DNA of 64,000 bases, taken from assembly GCA_944393175.1 (NCBI GenBank), contig CALXZH010000003.1, positions 62,001 through 126,000 on the forward strand, in the 5' to 3' direction. Both the position numbers and the translations under genes were made by a program. Shown here piece by piece: positions 1 through 8,706 of this stretch. The DNA comes from an uncultured Alphaproteobacteria bacterium. Its GTDB lineage: Bacteria > Pseudomonadota > Alphaproteobacteria > RF32 > CAG-239. The notes beneath the pieces are model-generated. The model ran no database searches and was not told where the DNA came from. It saw only the letters and a program-made list of their open reading frames with translations. Positions within the stretch are counted from its first letter, which is position 1. Each line of letters starts with the position of its first letter.

Positions 1-2091
1 ATTATCGGTTGGATTGAAGAACCGACCATTATTCGCACACAAGAACTTATGAAGCACCCAAAAATTAATTGTATTTTGGCAACAGGTGGGCCGGGAATGG
101 TTAAAGCGGCCTATTCTTCCGGAAAACCTGCTTTAGGTGTTGGTGCCGGCAATACTCCTGCCGTTATTGATGAAACAGCAGATATTAAATTGGCAGTCAG
201 CTCAATTTTGATGAGTAAGACTTTTGATAACGGTATGATTTGTGCATCCGAACAATCTGTTATTTGCGTTAAAGATGTTTATGAAGACGTTAAAAAAGAA
301 ATGGCTTACAGAGGTGCTTATATTCTTTCTGCCAAAGAAAAAGAAAAGCTCTCTCAAGTCATCTTTATTGACGGTAAACTGAATTCTGCAATTGTCGGTC
401 AGCCAGCTTATAAAATTGCGGCGATGGCAGGAATTAAAGTTCCCGAAGAAACAAAAGTTTTGGTTGGCGAAACCTCTAAAATCGGTCATGACGAACCTTT
501 CTCGGCTGAAAAATTATCTCCGGTTTTGGGACTTTATAAAGCCAAAAATTTTGAAGAAGCATCAGATATTGCTCAAAAATTGGTTTTGTTTGCAGGTGCA
601 GGACATACTTCAGTACTCTATACAAAACAGACTAATAATGACCGAATCAAAGCATTTGGCGAAAAGCTGCATACGGGTCGTATTTTGATTAACTGCCCGT
701 CTTCACAAGGTGCTATCGGTGATTTGTATAACTTTAGGCTTGAACCTTCTCTGACTTTGGGATGCGGCTCTTGGGGCGGTAACTCAATCAGTGAAAATGT
801 AGGAGTAAAACATCTGATGAATATTAAAACAGTCGCTTTGCGCGAAGAAAATATGTTGTGGTTCAAAGTACCTGAAAAAATCTATTTCAAACCCGGTTCT
901 TTGGAATTTGCATTAAAAGAACTTAAAGGTCACAAAAAAGCATTCTTGGTTACCGATAAATCATTATTCGATTTAGGTTATACCAAAAAAATTACTGACG
1001 TGTTGGATGAATTGGGTATTCAATATCGTATGTTCTCCGATGTTAAACCTGACCCGGATTTGAGCACAATTAATGTTGCAATCAATATGGTTAACACCTT
1101 CCAACCGGATGCAATCATTGCTTTGGGTGGCGGTTCTCCGATGGATGCTGCTAAAATTTTGTGGTTGATGTATGAACACCCCGAACTCAAGTTTGAAGAC
1201 TTGGCTATGCGCTTTATGGATATTCGTAAACGTATTTTCGAATTTCCGCCTTTGGGCGCAAAAGCTACCATGGTTTGTATTCCGACAACTTCGGGTACCG
1301 GTTCTGAGGTTACACCGTTCTCCATTATTACAGATGACAGTACGGGTGTTAAATATGCTATTGCAGACTATGCCCTGACACCTAAAATGGCTATTGTTGA
1401 CTCTGATTTGGTTTTGACAATGCCGAAAGGGTTGTGCGCTGCTTCGGGTATCGATGTTATGACACACGCATTGGAATCAATGGTTTCGGTTATGGCTACC
1501 GACTTTACGCGCTCCTTGTCAAAAGAGGCCGGCAAATTAATTTATGATTACTTGCCGATTTCTTACAGCGAAGGTGCTGCTAACCCGAAGGCAAGAGAAA
1601 AAGTTCACCACGCGGCAACAATCGCAGGTATGGCTTTTGCTAACGCATTTTTGGGCGTTTGCCACTCTATGGCTCACAAGCTCGGTGCTTATTTCCATGT
1701 TCCTCACGGTATTGCCAATGCTTTGCTGATTTGTCAGGTTATTAAATATAACTCGGCCGAAGCTCCGGTAAAACAAGGTATTTTCCCTCAATATCAATAT
1801 CCAAATGCTCGTGCAGCATATGCTGAATTTGCAGATGCTCTCGGATTGGGCGGAAAAACCGATGAGGAAAAAGTTAAGAACCTTATCAATGCTATTCAAG
1901 ATTTGAAAAAGAAACTCAATATTCCTCTCTCAATTAAAGACTGGGGTGTTTCTAAAGAAGAATTTGAAAAAGCAATGGAAGTTCTGCCGACTTTGGCATT
2001 TGATGACCAATGCACCAGCGCTAACCCACGTTATCCGCTGATTAAGGAAATTGAACAAATGTATCGTGATGCATTTGAAGGAAAAATTTAA
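1..2091 (+). CDS. adhE: Bifunctional acetaldehyde-CoA/alcohol dehydrogenase, 5'-truncated by window edge
   Basis: The reading frame is open from base 1, so the gene starts outside the window and about 697 codons remain. The first part is the C-terminal half of a CoA-acylating aldehyde dehydrogenase, with the catalytic cysteine codon at 241-243 in the motif MICASEQS. From about base 850 an iron-dependent alcohol dehydrogenase follows: the NAD-binding GGGSPMDAAK, then the metal-ligand region THALES and CHSMAHKLGAYFHVPHG. The enzyme reduces acetyl-CoA to ethanol in the cytoplasm and regenerates NAD+ during fermentation. A strong terminator follows directly, so it ends its transcript. Function is confident from the domain order; the missing N-terminus cannot be judged. 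Confidence 0.95.
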   Translation: MIGWIEEPTIIRTQELMKHPKINCILATGGPGMVKAAYSSGKPALGVGAGNTPAVIDETADIKLAVSSILMSKTFDNGMICASEQSVICVKDVYEDVKKEMAYRGAYILSAKEKEKLSQVIFIDGKLNSAIVGQPAYKIAAMAGIKVPEETKVLVGETSKIGHDEPFSAEKLSPVLGLYKAKNFEEASDIAQKLVLFAGAGHTSVLYTKQTNNDRIKAFGEKLHTGRILINCPSSQGAIGDLYNFRLEPSLTLGCGSWGGNSISENVGVKHLMNIKTVALREENMLWFKVPEKIYFKPGSLEFALKELKGHKKAFLVTDKSLFDLGYTKKITDVLDELGIQYRMFSDVKPDPDLSTINVAINMVNTFQPDAIIALGGGSPMDAAKILWLMYEHPELKFEDLAMRFMDIRKRIFEFPPLGAKATMVCIPTTSGTGSEVTPFSIITDDSTGVKYAIADYALTPKMAIVDSDLVLTMPKGLCAASGIDVMTHALESMVSVMATDFTRSLSKEAGKLIYDYLPISYSEGAANPKAREKVHHAATIAGMAFANAFLGVCHSMAHKLGAYFHVPHGIANALLICQVIKYNSAEAPVKQGIFPQYQYPNARAAYAEFADALGLGGKTDEEKVKNLINAIQDLKKKLNIPLSIKDWGVSKEEFEKAMEVLPTLAFDDQCTSANPRYPLIKEIEQMYRDAFEGKI

Positions 2092-2107
2092 TTTTCTTTA
2101 ACTCAAC

Positions 2108-2147
2108 AAAAAAAAGAAGGGACTCAACGGAGTTCCTTCTTTTTTTA
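2108..2147 (+). terminator. Rho-independent terminator after adhE
   Basis: A stem GAAGGGACTC / GAGTTCCTTC (one G-T pair) with an AAC-G loop is flanked by an A run and followed by seven T. It lies 17 bases after the adhE stop and before the convergent gene. Confidence 0.9.
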
Positions 2148-2158
2148 TTATCTTACCT

Positions 2159-2680
2159 TTAACCGATAATCAGCATCTGCTGCATATATCTGTCGTACAG
2201 ATATGTACAGCTTCTTTGTGCAGAATCGGTCACGAAGATTTTGTCATCTGAAGACACCTCAAGAGTTTGGAAATTTCCACCCAAGAGGTAGAGCTGATGC
2301 CTTGTCCCTTTGTAGTATAGAGCTTTGTATGTCGGATAAATGGCACACAAGACCCCTCCTCCGCAATGGAACTCAAACTTCAGGGTCGGCACATTGACCA
2401 CAAAGTTGTAAACTTCCGCCTCGTTCATTACATAGATGTAAGATGTGCCGCTTGCATCATCTTTGAGGATAAGGATGTCTCCTTGCGGAGAAACCAGCAA
2501 TTTCCGAGCTTTGTTAAAGTGGAAAAAAGCAAGAGCTTTATCGCCGAAAGACAGAATTTGAAATGTTTTGTCTTTTGGTGTGGCTTCAGTTTCTTTTTGA
2601 TATTCTTTGCCGACTTTTTTGAATGCAATTTTGGCGCTTCCAAAGGCCAAAACAATTTTGTTTTCTAAATTAAGTTTCAT
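2159..2680 (-). CDS. Hypothetical protein, 173 aa
   Basis: I do not recognise this protein. It has no signal peptide and no membrane segment. It alternates hydrophobic and polar residues and contains short repeats of the type GD-I-LK, KIFV-D and Y-L-GGN, which suggests a beta-rich, possibly propeller-like or sandwich fold. It converges on adhE and shares the intergenic terminator region. The long, regular reading frame with ATG start makes it likely to be a real gene, but function is unknown. Confidence 0.7.
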   Translation of the reverse strand: MKLNLENKIVLAFGSAKIAFKKVGKEYQKETEATPKDKTFQILSFGDKALAFFHFNKARKLLVSPQGDILILKDDASGTSYIYVMNEAEVYNFVVNVPTLKFEFHCGGGVLCAIYPTYKALYYKGTRHQLYLLGGNFQTLEVSSDDKIFVTDSAQRSCTYLYDRYMQQMLIIG

Positions 2681-2828
2681 AATTATACTTTTTAAGAGTT
2701 ACACAATAAGAAAATTTTGTCTATTAATATGATAAAAACTTTTATTTGTCAATAATTGATGCTTTTTGTTTGCAAAATTAGGCATATTTTTTATGATTGA
2801 GCTAAATGTAACATAAAGGACAACTCAG

Positions 2829-3302
2829 ATGCAGACATTAGCAAAAATTTTAGCGACTTTTTTTGGTTTAGGTCTATCTCCTAAGGCACCGGGAACAGTT
2901 GGTTCTTTAGGAACATTGCCCTTTATTGCGATAATAGCTTATTTTTATGGTACAGCCGGAATTTTTTGCTTTGTCGGTATAGTTTTTGTTATTGGTGTTT
3001 GGGCAACGCATCAACTCATCAAAAATCAAGAAAATAAAGACCCCTCTATGGTCGTGATTGATGAAGTTGCCGGGCAATCCCTGTCCTTTGCTTTTGTCGG
3101 GCCTATGTTGGTTGGTTCGTGGGAAAATTGGTATTTATATCTTGTCGGTTTTGCCTTATTTCGTTTATTTGACATTGTGAAAATGGGGCCGGTTAAATGG
3201 GCTGATACCAAACTAAAAAATGCTTTCGGCGTTATGCTTGATGATATTTTTGCCGGATGTTTTGCTGCCGTCTTTTTGTTAGCTGCAGCGCAATTTCTCT
3301 AA
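2829..3302 (+). CDS. pgpA: Phosphatidylglycerophosphatase A
   Basis: The product (157 aa) carries the PgpA signature: GLGLSPKAPGTVGSL at the N-terminus, VIDEVAGQ in the middle and FRLFDIVKMGP, then D-A-FGVMLDDIFAG near the end, with several hydrophobic segments. The enzyme dephosphorylates phosphatidylglycerol phosphate in the inner membrane, the last step of phosphatidylglycerol synthesis. An AAAGGA ribosome site precedes the ATG. Length fits the family. Its stop codon abuts the stop of the convergent glycosyltransferase with no space for a terminator. Confidence 0.93.
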   Translation: MQTLAKILATFFGLGLSPKAPGTVGSLGTLPFIAIIAYFYGTAGIFCFVGIVFVIGVWATHQLIKNQENKDPSMVVIDEVAGQSLSFAFVGPMLVGSWENWYLYLVGFALFRLFDIVKMGPVKWADTKLKNAFGVMLDDIFAGCFAAVFLLAAAQFL

Positions 3303-4142
3303 TTATTTAGAGCTTTTATAAACCGGAATTTTACAGATTTTTATTCGCGTTACCCCTTTTGAATTGGTATATTTGCGGTAAACGAACTTGCTGATATGAT
3401 AGCCAAGAATTTTTAGCTTATCTGATAGAGTTTCTCGATTATAAGGTGCTATTTTGTAGTCTTGCGCCCAAATCATCCAACCCAGAACGCGCTCTAAAGC
3501 ATGGGCTAAGGTTCCGCCTTGATGGCTTGCAAGAGGTGCATCAAAATTTTGTGCCGTTAGGTTTAGTTTTTGTAACGGTTTCATTAAATGAGCCCGGCAG
3601 ATAAACATTGTGCCGGCAACAAAGGTTTTTTGTTTTATTTTTAATCCCATTTGGGACATTATTTTCTCTGCACGCAAATTTGCTTCTTTATCCTCTTTGC
3701 CGGAAGATATTATCAGAAGGCTATGGCTGACTTGACCTAATTTTGGTTGTTGGGCAAACAGGTCTAATGTTTGTTGAAATGCCTGAGGTGAACTCAAAAA
3801 TCCGGTCAGCAAATTTCGCCACTCGCCTCCATGCAAACTGCAATTTGGCAAGTTTGCCGGCTTGGGTAAATCTCGCTTGGTATGTAATTTGATGATATAG
3901 TCGTAGTCTGCTAAATTTACTTGCTGTAAAACCGTTATAAACGGGGCTAAGTCATAACCTTTATTGGGCACAAAAATAATCTGGCTTGATGGGTGAAAAA
4001 GTTTAACTTCTTCTTGCCGTGTAAAGTCTGGCGAGGTTGTCAGATACAAGTCATAATCAAAGCCATCCAAGGCTTTCAGTAAACTAAGCATTTGCTCCAG
4101 CATATCTTGATAATAAAGATGAAGATGGACCAAGATTTTCAT
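3303..4142 (-). CDS. RgpF-like (rhamnan synthesis F family) glycan-assembly protein
   Basis: This 279-residue protein has the hallmarks of the RgpF family: an N-terminal HLHLYYQDML, the motif NKGYDLAPF at about residue 80, YDYIIKLHTKRD at about residue 103, and W-N-L-GFLSS. RgpF proteins act in building rhamnose-containing and other surface polysaccharides. A ribosome site AAGGA sits before the ATG at 4142. It is transcribed divergently from the next glycosyltransferase, about 80 bases away, and meets pgpA tail to tail. Family assignment is from motifs; sugar specificity is unknown. Confidence 0.75.
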   Translation of the reverse strand: MKILVHLHLYYQDMLEQMLSLLKALDGFDYDLYLTTSPDFTRQEEVKLFHPSSQIIFVPNKGYDLAPFITVLQQVNLADYDYIIKLHTKRDLPKPANLPNCSLHGGEWRNLLTGFLSSPQAFQQTLDLFAQQPKLGQVSHSLLIISSGKEDKEANLRAEKIMSQMGLKIKQKTFVAGTMFICRAHLMKPLQKLNLTAQNFDAPLASHQGGTLAHALERVLGWMIWAQDYKIAPYNRETLSDKLKILGYHISKFVYRKYTNSKGVTRIKICKIPVYKSSK

Positions 4143-4222
4143 GACTAATCCTTTGGATAAAACAGTTGCAATTCCTTGACTAATGTAATAACTTATAACT
4201 TATTCGTCAACAACAAACAGGA

Positions 4223-5119
4223 ATGGATATTATGTCGCTTACACTCTTTGCTAAAAATATTATACGTCTTTTTAAGTTTGATTTAAAATATCATCACAAA
4301 ACTATTCGCAAATATGCCGGTTTTGAACTGATGTTGGATAATTTAAAATATGAAATTTTTGATGAAATGAAGGATATTAAACTTCCTAAAGTCCTTTCGC
4401 AAATAGATAGCGTGAGAGAAATTATTAAGACTAAAAAGAGTGTGGCTCGTTTTGGAGACGGAGAGTTTAACCTTATTTTAGGTAATGCTATCGGATTTCA
4501 AGAATTTGACCCAAAATTGCAAGCTCGACTCATTGAAGTGTTAACCACAAAAGATGACTCCATGTTGCTGGGAATTTCTAATCGCTTTGGGCGTCTTGAT
4601 GATGTTGATGCTAATGTTCGAGCTTATTGGCGCAATTTCTTCGGAAAATACCGTCAAGAAATATATAAATATCTGGATTTTAACCGCACCTATATTGATA
4701 CATGCATGACGGCGCATGCAATTGAAATTGAAGATCATACTACTCCCGAAGCACAAAAAGATATTAAAGCTTATTATGATGAAGTTCGTAAAATTTGGGA
4801 TAAGCAAGATATTACCATTATTAAAGGCGCCGGCACGGAAACTTTTAAACATGATATTTATGACAATGCAAAATCAGTTACTTATATCTATGGTCCGAAA
4901 GAACACGCTTTTCGTGAATATGACAGAATCTTGGAAGAGGCTAAAAAGCTCCCCAAAGATAGACTGATTATTGCAATTTTAGGGCCGACAGCCAAAGTTT
5001 TGGCTTATGATTTAAATAAGCTCGGTTACAGAGTTTTGGATATAGGGCATATGGCAAAAGCCTATGAATGGTTACAAACAAGAGATAATATTGTTGCTGG
5101 ACAATTTTTTGCCGCCTAA
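4223..5119 (+). CDS. GT-D fold (DUF1792/SP_1767-type) glycosyltransferase
   Basis: The 298-residue protein contains ARFGDGEFNLI at about residue 76, which supplies the D-x-E motif typical of GT-D enzymes, and near the C-terminus GPTAKVLAYDLNKLGY and DIGHMAKAYEW, which match the end of this family. GT-D enzymes transfer glucose or related sugars in glycoprotein or polysaccharide assembly. The start could also be the in-frame ATG nine bases downstream. A terminator follows 20 bases after the stop. The family call is fairly sure; donor and acceptor are not known. Confidence 0.8.
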   Translation: MDIMSLTLFAKNIIRLFKFDLKYHHKTIRKYAGFELMLDNLKYEIFDEMKDIKLPKVLSQIDSVREIIKTKKSVARFGDGEFNLILGNAIGFQEFDPKLQARLIEVLTTKDDSMLLGISNRFGRLDDVDANVRAYWRNFFGKYRQEIYKYLDFNRTYIDTCMTAHAIEIEDHTTPEAQKDIKAYYDEVRKIWDKQDITIIKGAGTETFKHDIYDNAKSVTYIYGPKEHAFREYDRILEEAKKLPKDRLIIAILGPTAKVLAYDLNKLGYRVLDIGHMAKAYEWLQTRDNIVAGQFFAA

Positions 5120-5140
5120 TTTTAAGACAACACAAAATCA

Positions 5141-5176
5141 AACAATGGGTAAGTAAAATTACCCATTGTTTTTTTG
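5141..5176 (+). terminator. Rho-independent terminator after the GT-D gene
   Basis: A perfect 12-bp stem AACAATGGGTAA / TTACCCATTGTT with a six-base loop is followed by seven T. Confidence 0.9.
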
Positions 5177-5193
5177 TGTAGCGGAATTATATT
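5166..5193 (+). promoter_or_regulatory. Possible sigma-70 promoter of the 5200 small RNA
   Basis: TTGTTT at 5166-5171, a 16-base spacer and TATATT at 5188-5193 place a start near 5200. The -35 element sits in the T tail of the preceding terminator. Confidence 0.45.
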
Positions 5194-5199
5194 AATTAG

Positions 5200-5296
5200 T
5201 CTTCGGGGAGTTGAACGGTCGCAGGGATAATGCAACTCCACAGTTTTTAAAATCAGAGATTTCTGGACAGGGCTGTGGCTCCCCGAAGATTTTTTT
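5200..5296 (+). ncRNA. Candidate small structured RNA, about 95 nt
   Basis: An 11-bp closing stem, TCTTCGGGGAG at 5200-5210 with CTCCCCGAAGA at 5279-5289, encloses two or three hairpins: GAGTTG/GCAACTC, CCACAG/CTGTGG and inside it AAATC-AGA-GATTT. Seven T follow the closing stem, so the closing helix itself can act as a terminator. A promoter-like pair lies just upstream. I compared it by eye with SRP RNA, hammerhead and common riboswitch cores and saw no match. It lies between two surface-glycan genes. What it does is unknown. Confidence 0.55.
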
Positions 5297-5606
5297 ATTT
5301 TTGCCTTATTTTCAAAATCCTCAGCCCAAATATTTTTATTCGAAATATGGCATCTTTCAGGCTGATTTGAAACAGATTTAATTTTGATAATAAAACAAGC
5401 CTTATTTCTAAGTATTTTTGGTGCGGTTGCTCACTCTCAAAATTATGATATATCAGTTCTACAAGTTTTAGCTTCCCTACCCTTAAAATATACTTAGGAT
5501 GGCAAAATTTTTTGAGATACTTTGCTTGGGCCGGAGATATCTTCTTACAAAAGGTTTGGAAAATTTTATAGGCTTTGCATTGTTGCTTGCAGGCATCTAT
5601 TTTCCT
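5295..5606 (-). pseudogene. Start-less open frame of about 100 codons, possible gene remnant
   Basis: Directly after the stop of the DUF4422-GT8 gene, the minus strand is open for about 103 codons in another frame but has no ATG or GTG; the only TTG is near its end. The translation reads like protein: it begins DACKQQCKAYKIF, contains KYLKKFCHPKYILRVGKL, and ends in KIFGLRILKIRQK, a basic tail like those of some glycosyltransferases. An AAAGGA site and an ATG at 5594-5596 are present but one base out of frame. The simplest reading is a frameshifted or decaying glycan gene. A chance open frame in AT-rich DNA is possible. Confidence 0.35.
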
Positions 5607-7585
5607 TTAAGAAATTGTTTGACTTGTTTGATTTTAGCTTTTAGCTCTTTACGCTTTTTCTTATAATGTTTACGCATTTTGCCAAATGTAATTTTGGATA
5701 ACAGTTTGCAACGGTAATAATTAAAGCGGTTTTGGGAATAAGTATAAATATTTCTCAAAATATTTATATTTACATTTTGTGTACTTGGTAAAGTCATATT
5801 TTGAACAGAATTAACCTTCAAATTTTTATAAAGTATCTCTTCATAAAATGGAGTTTGGCGAGCATATTTCCAAAAATAGTTTGCCAATTCATGTTGTGGT
5901 TCTTGCCATGCCTTTTTGCAACCTGCAAAATGTACAATATAAGGATCATTCTGCATCCTTGAATATAATTCTAAATATTTTTCTGGCAAATGATCGACAT
6001 ATGATGTATCCCATATAGGTATGTGATATTCTACATTCCATTTAGGTGGAAGTAACGTTACTTGATTTTCAAGAACAACATTAAAAATGTCTTGATCGAC
6101 AAACCATGGTTCTGAAATTTTTTGTAGAGTAGATAAAAATTTATCTATGAAATTCATCTTTCTTAATTGTTCTAGGTTCATAATTAGAACGCCTGAATTA
6201 AAATATTTTGTAATATCCTTTAGCTTTAGCGTATCATCTACATATTTCTGAATAAATCCACATTTATAACTTCTGATTGCTTCAATATCGACAACTGCTC
6301 CTAACGGATTTTGGGCAATATTAATATTGTATAAGCTTGCAATGTCTTTATTTACAATCAGGTCGCAATCTAAGTAAATAACTTTAGAGTATTTCTCCAA
6401 CATATGAGGAAGAAAAGCTCTATAATAAACAGCTTCAGTAAAATGTCCATTTGTAAAAAATGATGTTGGTAATTTATTTTTTATACATTTTTTTATATTA
6501 AAAAATCTTATTGATACATTGGGCACAGAGAGAGCTAACTGTGTTATTTTTTTTCTTTCAAACGAAGAGGTATTGCTAGTAAAAATTAGAATATCATAAT
6601 TTTTTTCAGAACCAATATTTGCTATTAAGGATTGAATTGCTACACCCAAATACAAAATATAATTTTTATCTACAGAAAAACATATCGGTATATTGTGTTC
6701 TTTAAATGCAGGATAGATTATAGGGCTGATATTAGTGTTTTTTATTAATGTACGTTGTAATTCAAGTATCTTATTATCTGTCTTGTAGGCATGTGTGATA
6801 AATATACCATTCAGCCATTCTGAAATGTAGGCAATAGCCCTTTTTTCTTGAATACTATAAAATGAAGTATTTAGTTTTTTGTGTAATTCATTTAATATAC
6901 TAAAACAAAAATTACAATATTTTTCAAAAATATCGCGTTTCATTATAAAACAATTCGTAAAATAAGCGTACTTTTGATTGTTATATTCCTGTATATCAGG
7001 AATATATTCTGGATATTTTTTTGCTAAAATCTCTAATGCTTGATCATAATCTTCAATATGTAAAAATTGGTTTGCCATTTTATAGTGATTATACGCACAA
7101 TTTGTACCCAATTTTTCTAAATTACATTTTGCTCCCGATATTATATCATAGTTTTTAACCAATGACTGGATATCATCATCATTTATCTTATTTAAAGTTA
7201 AATAATTTTCATCAATATTTTCATAATTTACTACACCTGTTGTATCTTCGGTAAATGTTTTTAAGAGATTAAAAGACAAATGTCTTCGATAGTGCATAAA
7301 ACCAATATACTCTGGATTGCCTAATTTATCATAATTTTTCCATGCCCAGTAAATGCCTGTTAACTCGCAAAATTCACGGTTCTGATTTGATATATTATCG
7401 CCGGTATCATCGCCAATCATATTATCAAGCATCCACTGATAATCTTCTTGGCTCATTTGCCCATCTTTAGAAACTTCAGTTGCTAAAGCACGGCCTAGGT
7501 GAATAGGAACTAACACATTACTTTTTAATAATACAGCTGGTTTATGATAACCAACAAGGATTTTTACACTAGGTTCTTTCTTCAT
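5597..7585 (-). CDS. DUF4422 - GT8 fusion glycosyltransferase, 662 aa
   Basis: Residues about 1-260 are a DUF4422 domain, seen in GDDTGDNIS, ELTGIYWAWKN and YIGFMHYRRHL. Residues about 295-590 are a family-8 glycosyltransferase: ICFSVDKNYILYLGVA, the metal-binding DCD in VIYLDCDLIVNKD, NSGVLIMNL, VDQDIFN and VHFAG. The basic C-terminal tail may bind the membrane. The gene overlaps glf by four bases, so they are translated together. The DNA looks even more AT-rich than the flanking housekeeping genes, which would fit horizontal spread of the polysaccharide locus. The protein probably adds two sugars, or modifies and extends one chain; that is inference. Confidence 0.85.
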   Translation of the reverse strand: MKKEPSVKILVGYHKPAVLLKSNVLVPIHLGRALATEVSKDGQMSQEDYQWMLDNMIGDDTGDNISNQNREFCELTGIYWAWKNYDKLGNPEYIGFMHYRRHLSFNLLKTFTEDTTGVVNYENIDENYLTLNKINDDDIQSLVKNYDIISGAKCNLEKLGTNCAYNHYKMANQFLHIEDYDQALEILAKKYPEYIPDIQEYNNQKYAYFTNCFIMKRDIFEKYCNFCFSILNELHKKLNTSFYSIQEKRAIAYISEWLNGIFITHAYKTDNKILELQRTLIKNTNISPIIYPAFKEHNIPICFSVDKNYILYLGVAIQSLIANIGSEKNYDILIFTSNTSSFERKKITQLALSVPNVSIRFFNIKKCIKNKLPTSFFTNGHFTEAVYYRAFLPHMLEKYSKVIYLDCDLIVNKDIASLYNINIAQNPLGAVVDIEAIRSYKCGFIQKYVDDTLKLKDITKYFNSGVLIMNLEQLRKMNFIDKFLSTLQKISEPWFVDQDIFNVVLENQVTLLPPKWNVEYHIPIWDTSYVDHLPEKYLELYSRMQNDPYIVHFAGCKKAWQEPQHELANYFWKYARQTPFYEEILYKNLKVNSVQNMTLPSTQNVNINILRNIYTYSQNRFNYYRCKLLSKITFGKMRKHYKKKRKELKAKIKQVKQFLKGK

Positions 7586-8703
7586 TTCTTCACTCCTTCA
7601 AAAAGTTCTAGGGCGCTGGCGACGGTTTGATCCATGTTATAATATTTATAATCCCCTAAGCGGCCGATAAAATACACATTTTTAAGTTCTTTGGCTTTGT
7701 TTAAATATTGATTATATAATTTTTGATTATCGTCATCTGGAATAGGATAGTAACGTTCATTTTTTCCCTCTTCATAAGGACAAGGATACTCATAAGAAAC
7801 AATTGTTTTGTTTGATTTTTCATCCAGATAATATTTATATTCAACCGAACGTGTATAATCGTAATTTTCTGGAAAATTAATTTGCGGACCTGACTGTAAA
7901 TATTCGCAATTGTGCTTTCTGAACTCAATATCTAAACTTCGGTATGGTAAACGCCCCAACTCATAGTTAAAATATTCGTCTATTGCACCACTAAAGAACA
8001 ATCGCTCATATTCAATTTGGTTTTTAATATCTTTAAAATCTGTATCTAATTCAACTTTTATCAACGGATTTTTCAAAATATTTTCCACCATTTTTGTATA
8101 TCCATTTTGTGGAATAGCTTGATATGTGTCCTGAAAATATCTATTATCTCGGCTAATATACACAGGAACTCTGCCACTAACGGATACATCTAAATCTTCA
8201 GGTTTTACGCCCCATTGTTTAACCGTATAACCAAGAAAAACTTTTTTATAAACATACTCAGCTAAAAATTCTAAATCTTTATCCTTGCTTTGACGCAATT
8301 CCAAAATCGGAATTTTTTTGTTGAAGCCAAACTTCTCAATTAGTTTATTTTCCAGCTTTTCTGCCATATCTTTAGGAAAAACTTTATGTAAACTGTCAAG
8401 ATTGAACGGAATGTTAACCTCAATACCATCTATTACCGCTTTTACGCGATACATAAAACGGTGCCACTCAGTAAATTGGCTCAGATAATCCCATACTTTT
8501 TTATCATTGGTATGAAAAACGTGAGGCCCATATTGATGGACTGTAATACCGGTTTCTTTATCTTTATAATCATAGATATTGCCGCCTATATGATTGCGTC
8601 TATCTATAATTAAAACTTCTTCTCCTCTTCGTGAGGCTAATCGCTCAGCCAAGACAATACCTGACAAGCCACAGCCGACAATCAAATTCTTCACTTTTCT
8701 CAT
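7582..8703 (-). CDS. glf: UDP-galactopyranose mutase
   Basis: The 373-residue protein starts with the FAD-binding GCGLSGIVLAERLA and continues with the Glf signatures RNHIGGNIYD, QYGPHVFHTNDKKVWDYL, FLGYTVKQWG and the C-terminal YFIGRLGDYKYYNMDQ. It converts UDP-galactopyranose to UDP-galactofuranose in the cytoplasm, using reduced FAD. It follows galE by three bases and overlaps the DUF4422-GT8 gene by four, so one operon makes UDP-Gal and then UDP-Galf and probably uses it. Length matches the family. Confidence 0.96.
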   Translation of the reverse strand: MRKVKNLIVGCGLSGIVLAERLASRRGEEVLIIDRRNHIGGNIYDYKDKETGITVHQYGPHVFHTNDKKVWDYLSQFTEWHRFMYRVKAVIDGIEVNIPFNLDSLHKVFPKDMAEKLENKLIEKFGFNKKIPILELRQSKDKDLEFLAEYVYKKVFLGYTVKQWGVKPEDLDVSVSGRVPVYISRDNRYFQDTYQAIPQNGYTKMVENILKNPLIKVELDTDFKDIKNQIEYERLFFSGAIDEYFNYELGRLPYRSLDIEFRKHNCEYLQSGPQINFPENYDYTRSVEYKYYLDEKSNKTIVSYEYPCPYEEGKNERYYPIPDDDNQKLYNQYLNKAKELKNVYFIGRLGDYKYYNMDQTVASALELFEGVKK

Positions 8704-8706
8704 ATC

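Noticed and set aside
973-1467. 164-codon minus-strand frame inside adhE
   Set aside because: It lies antisense to a conserved, clear coding frame and has no protein features.
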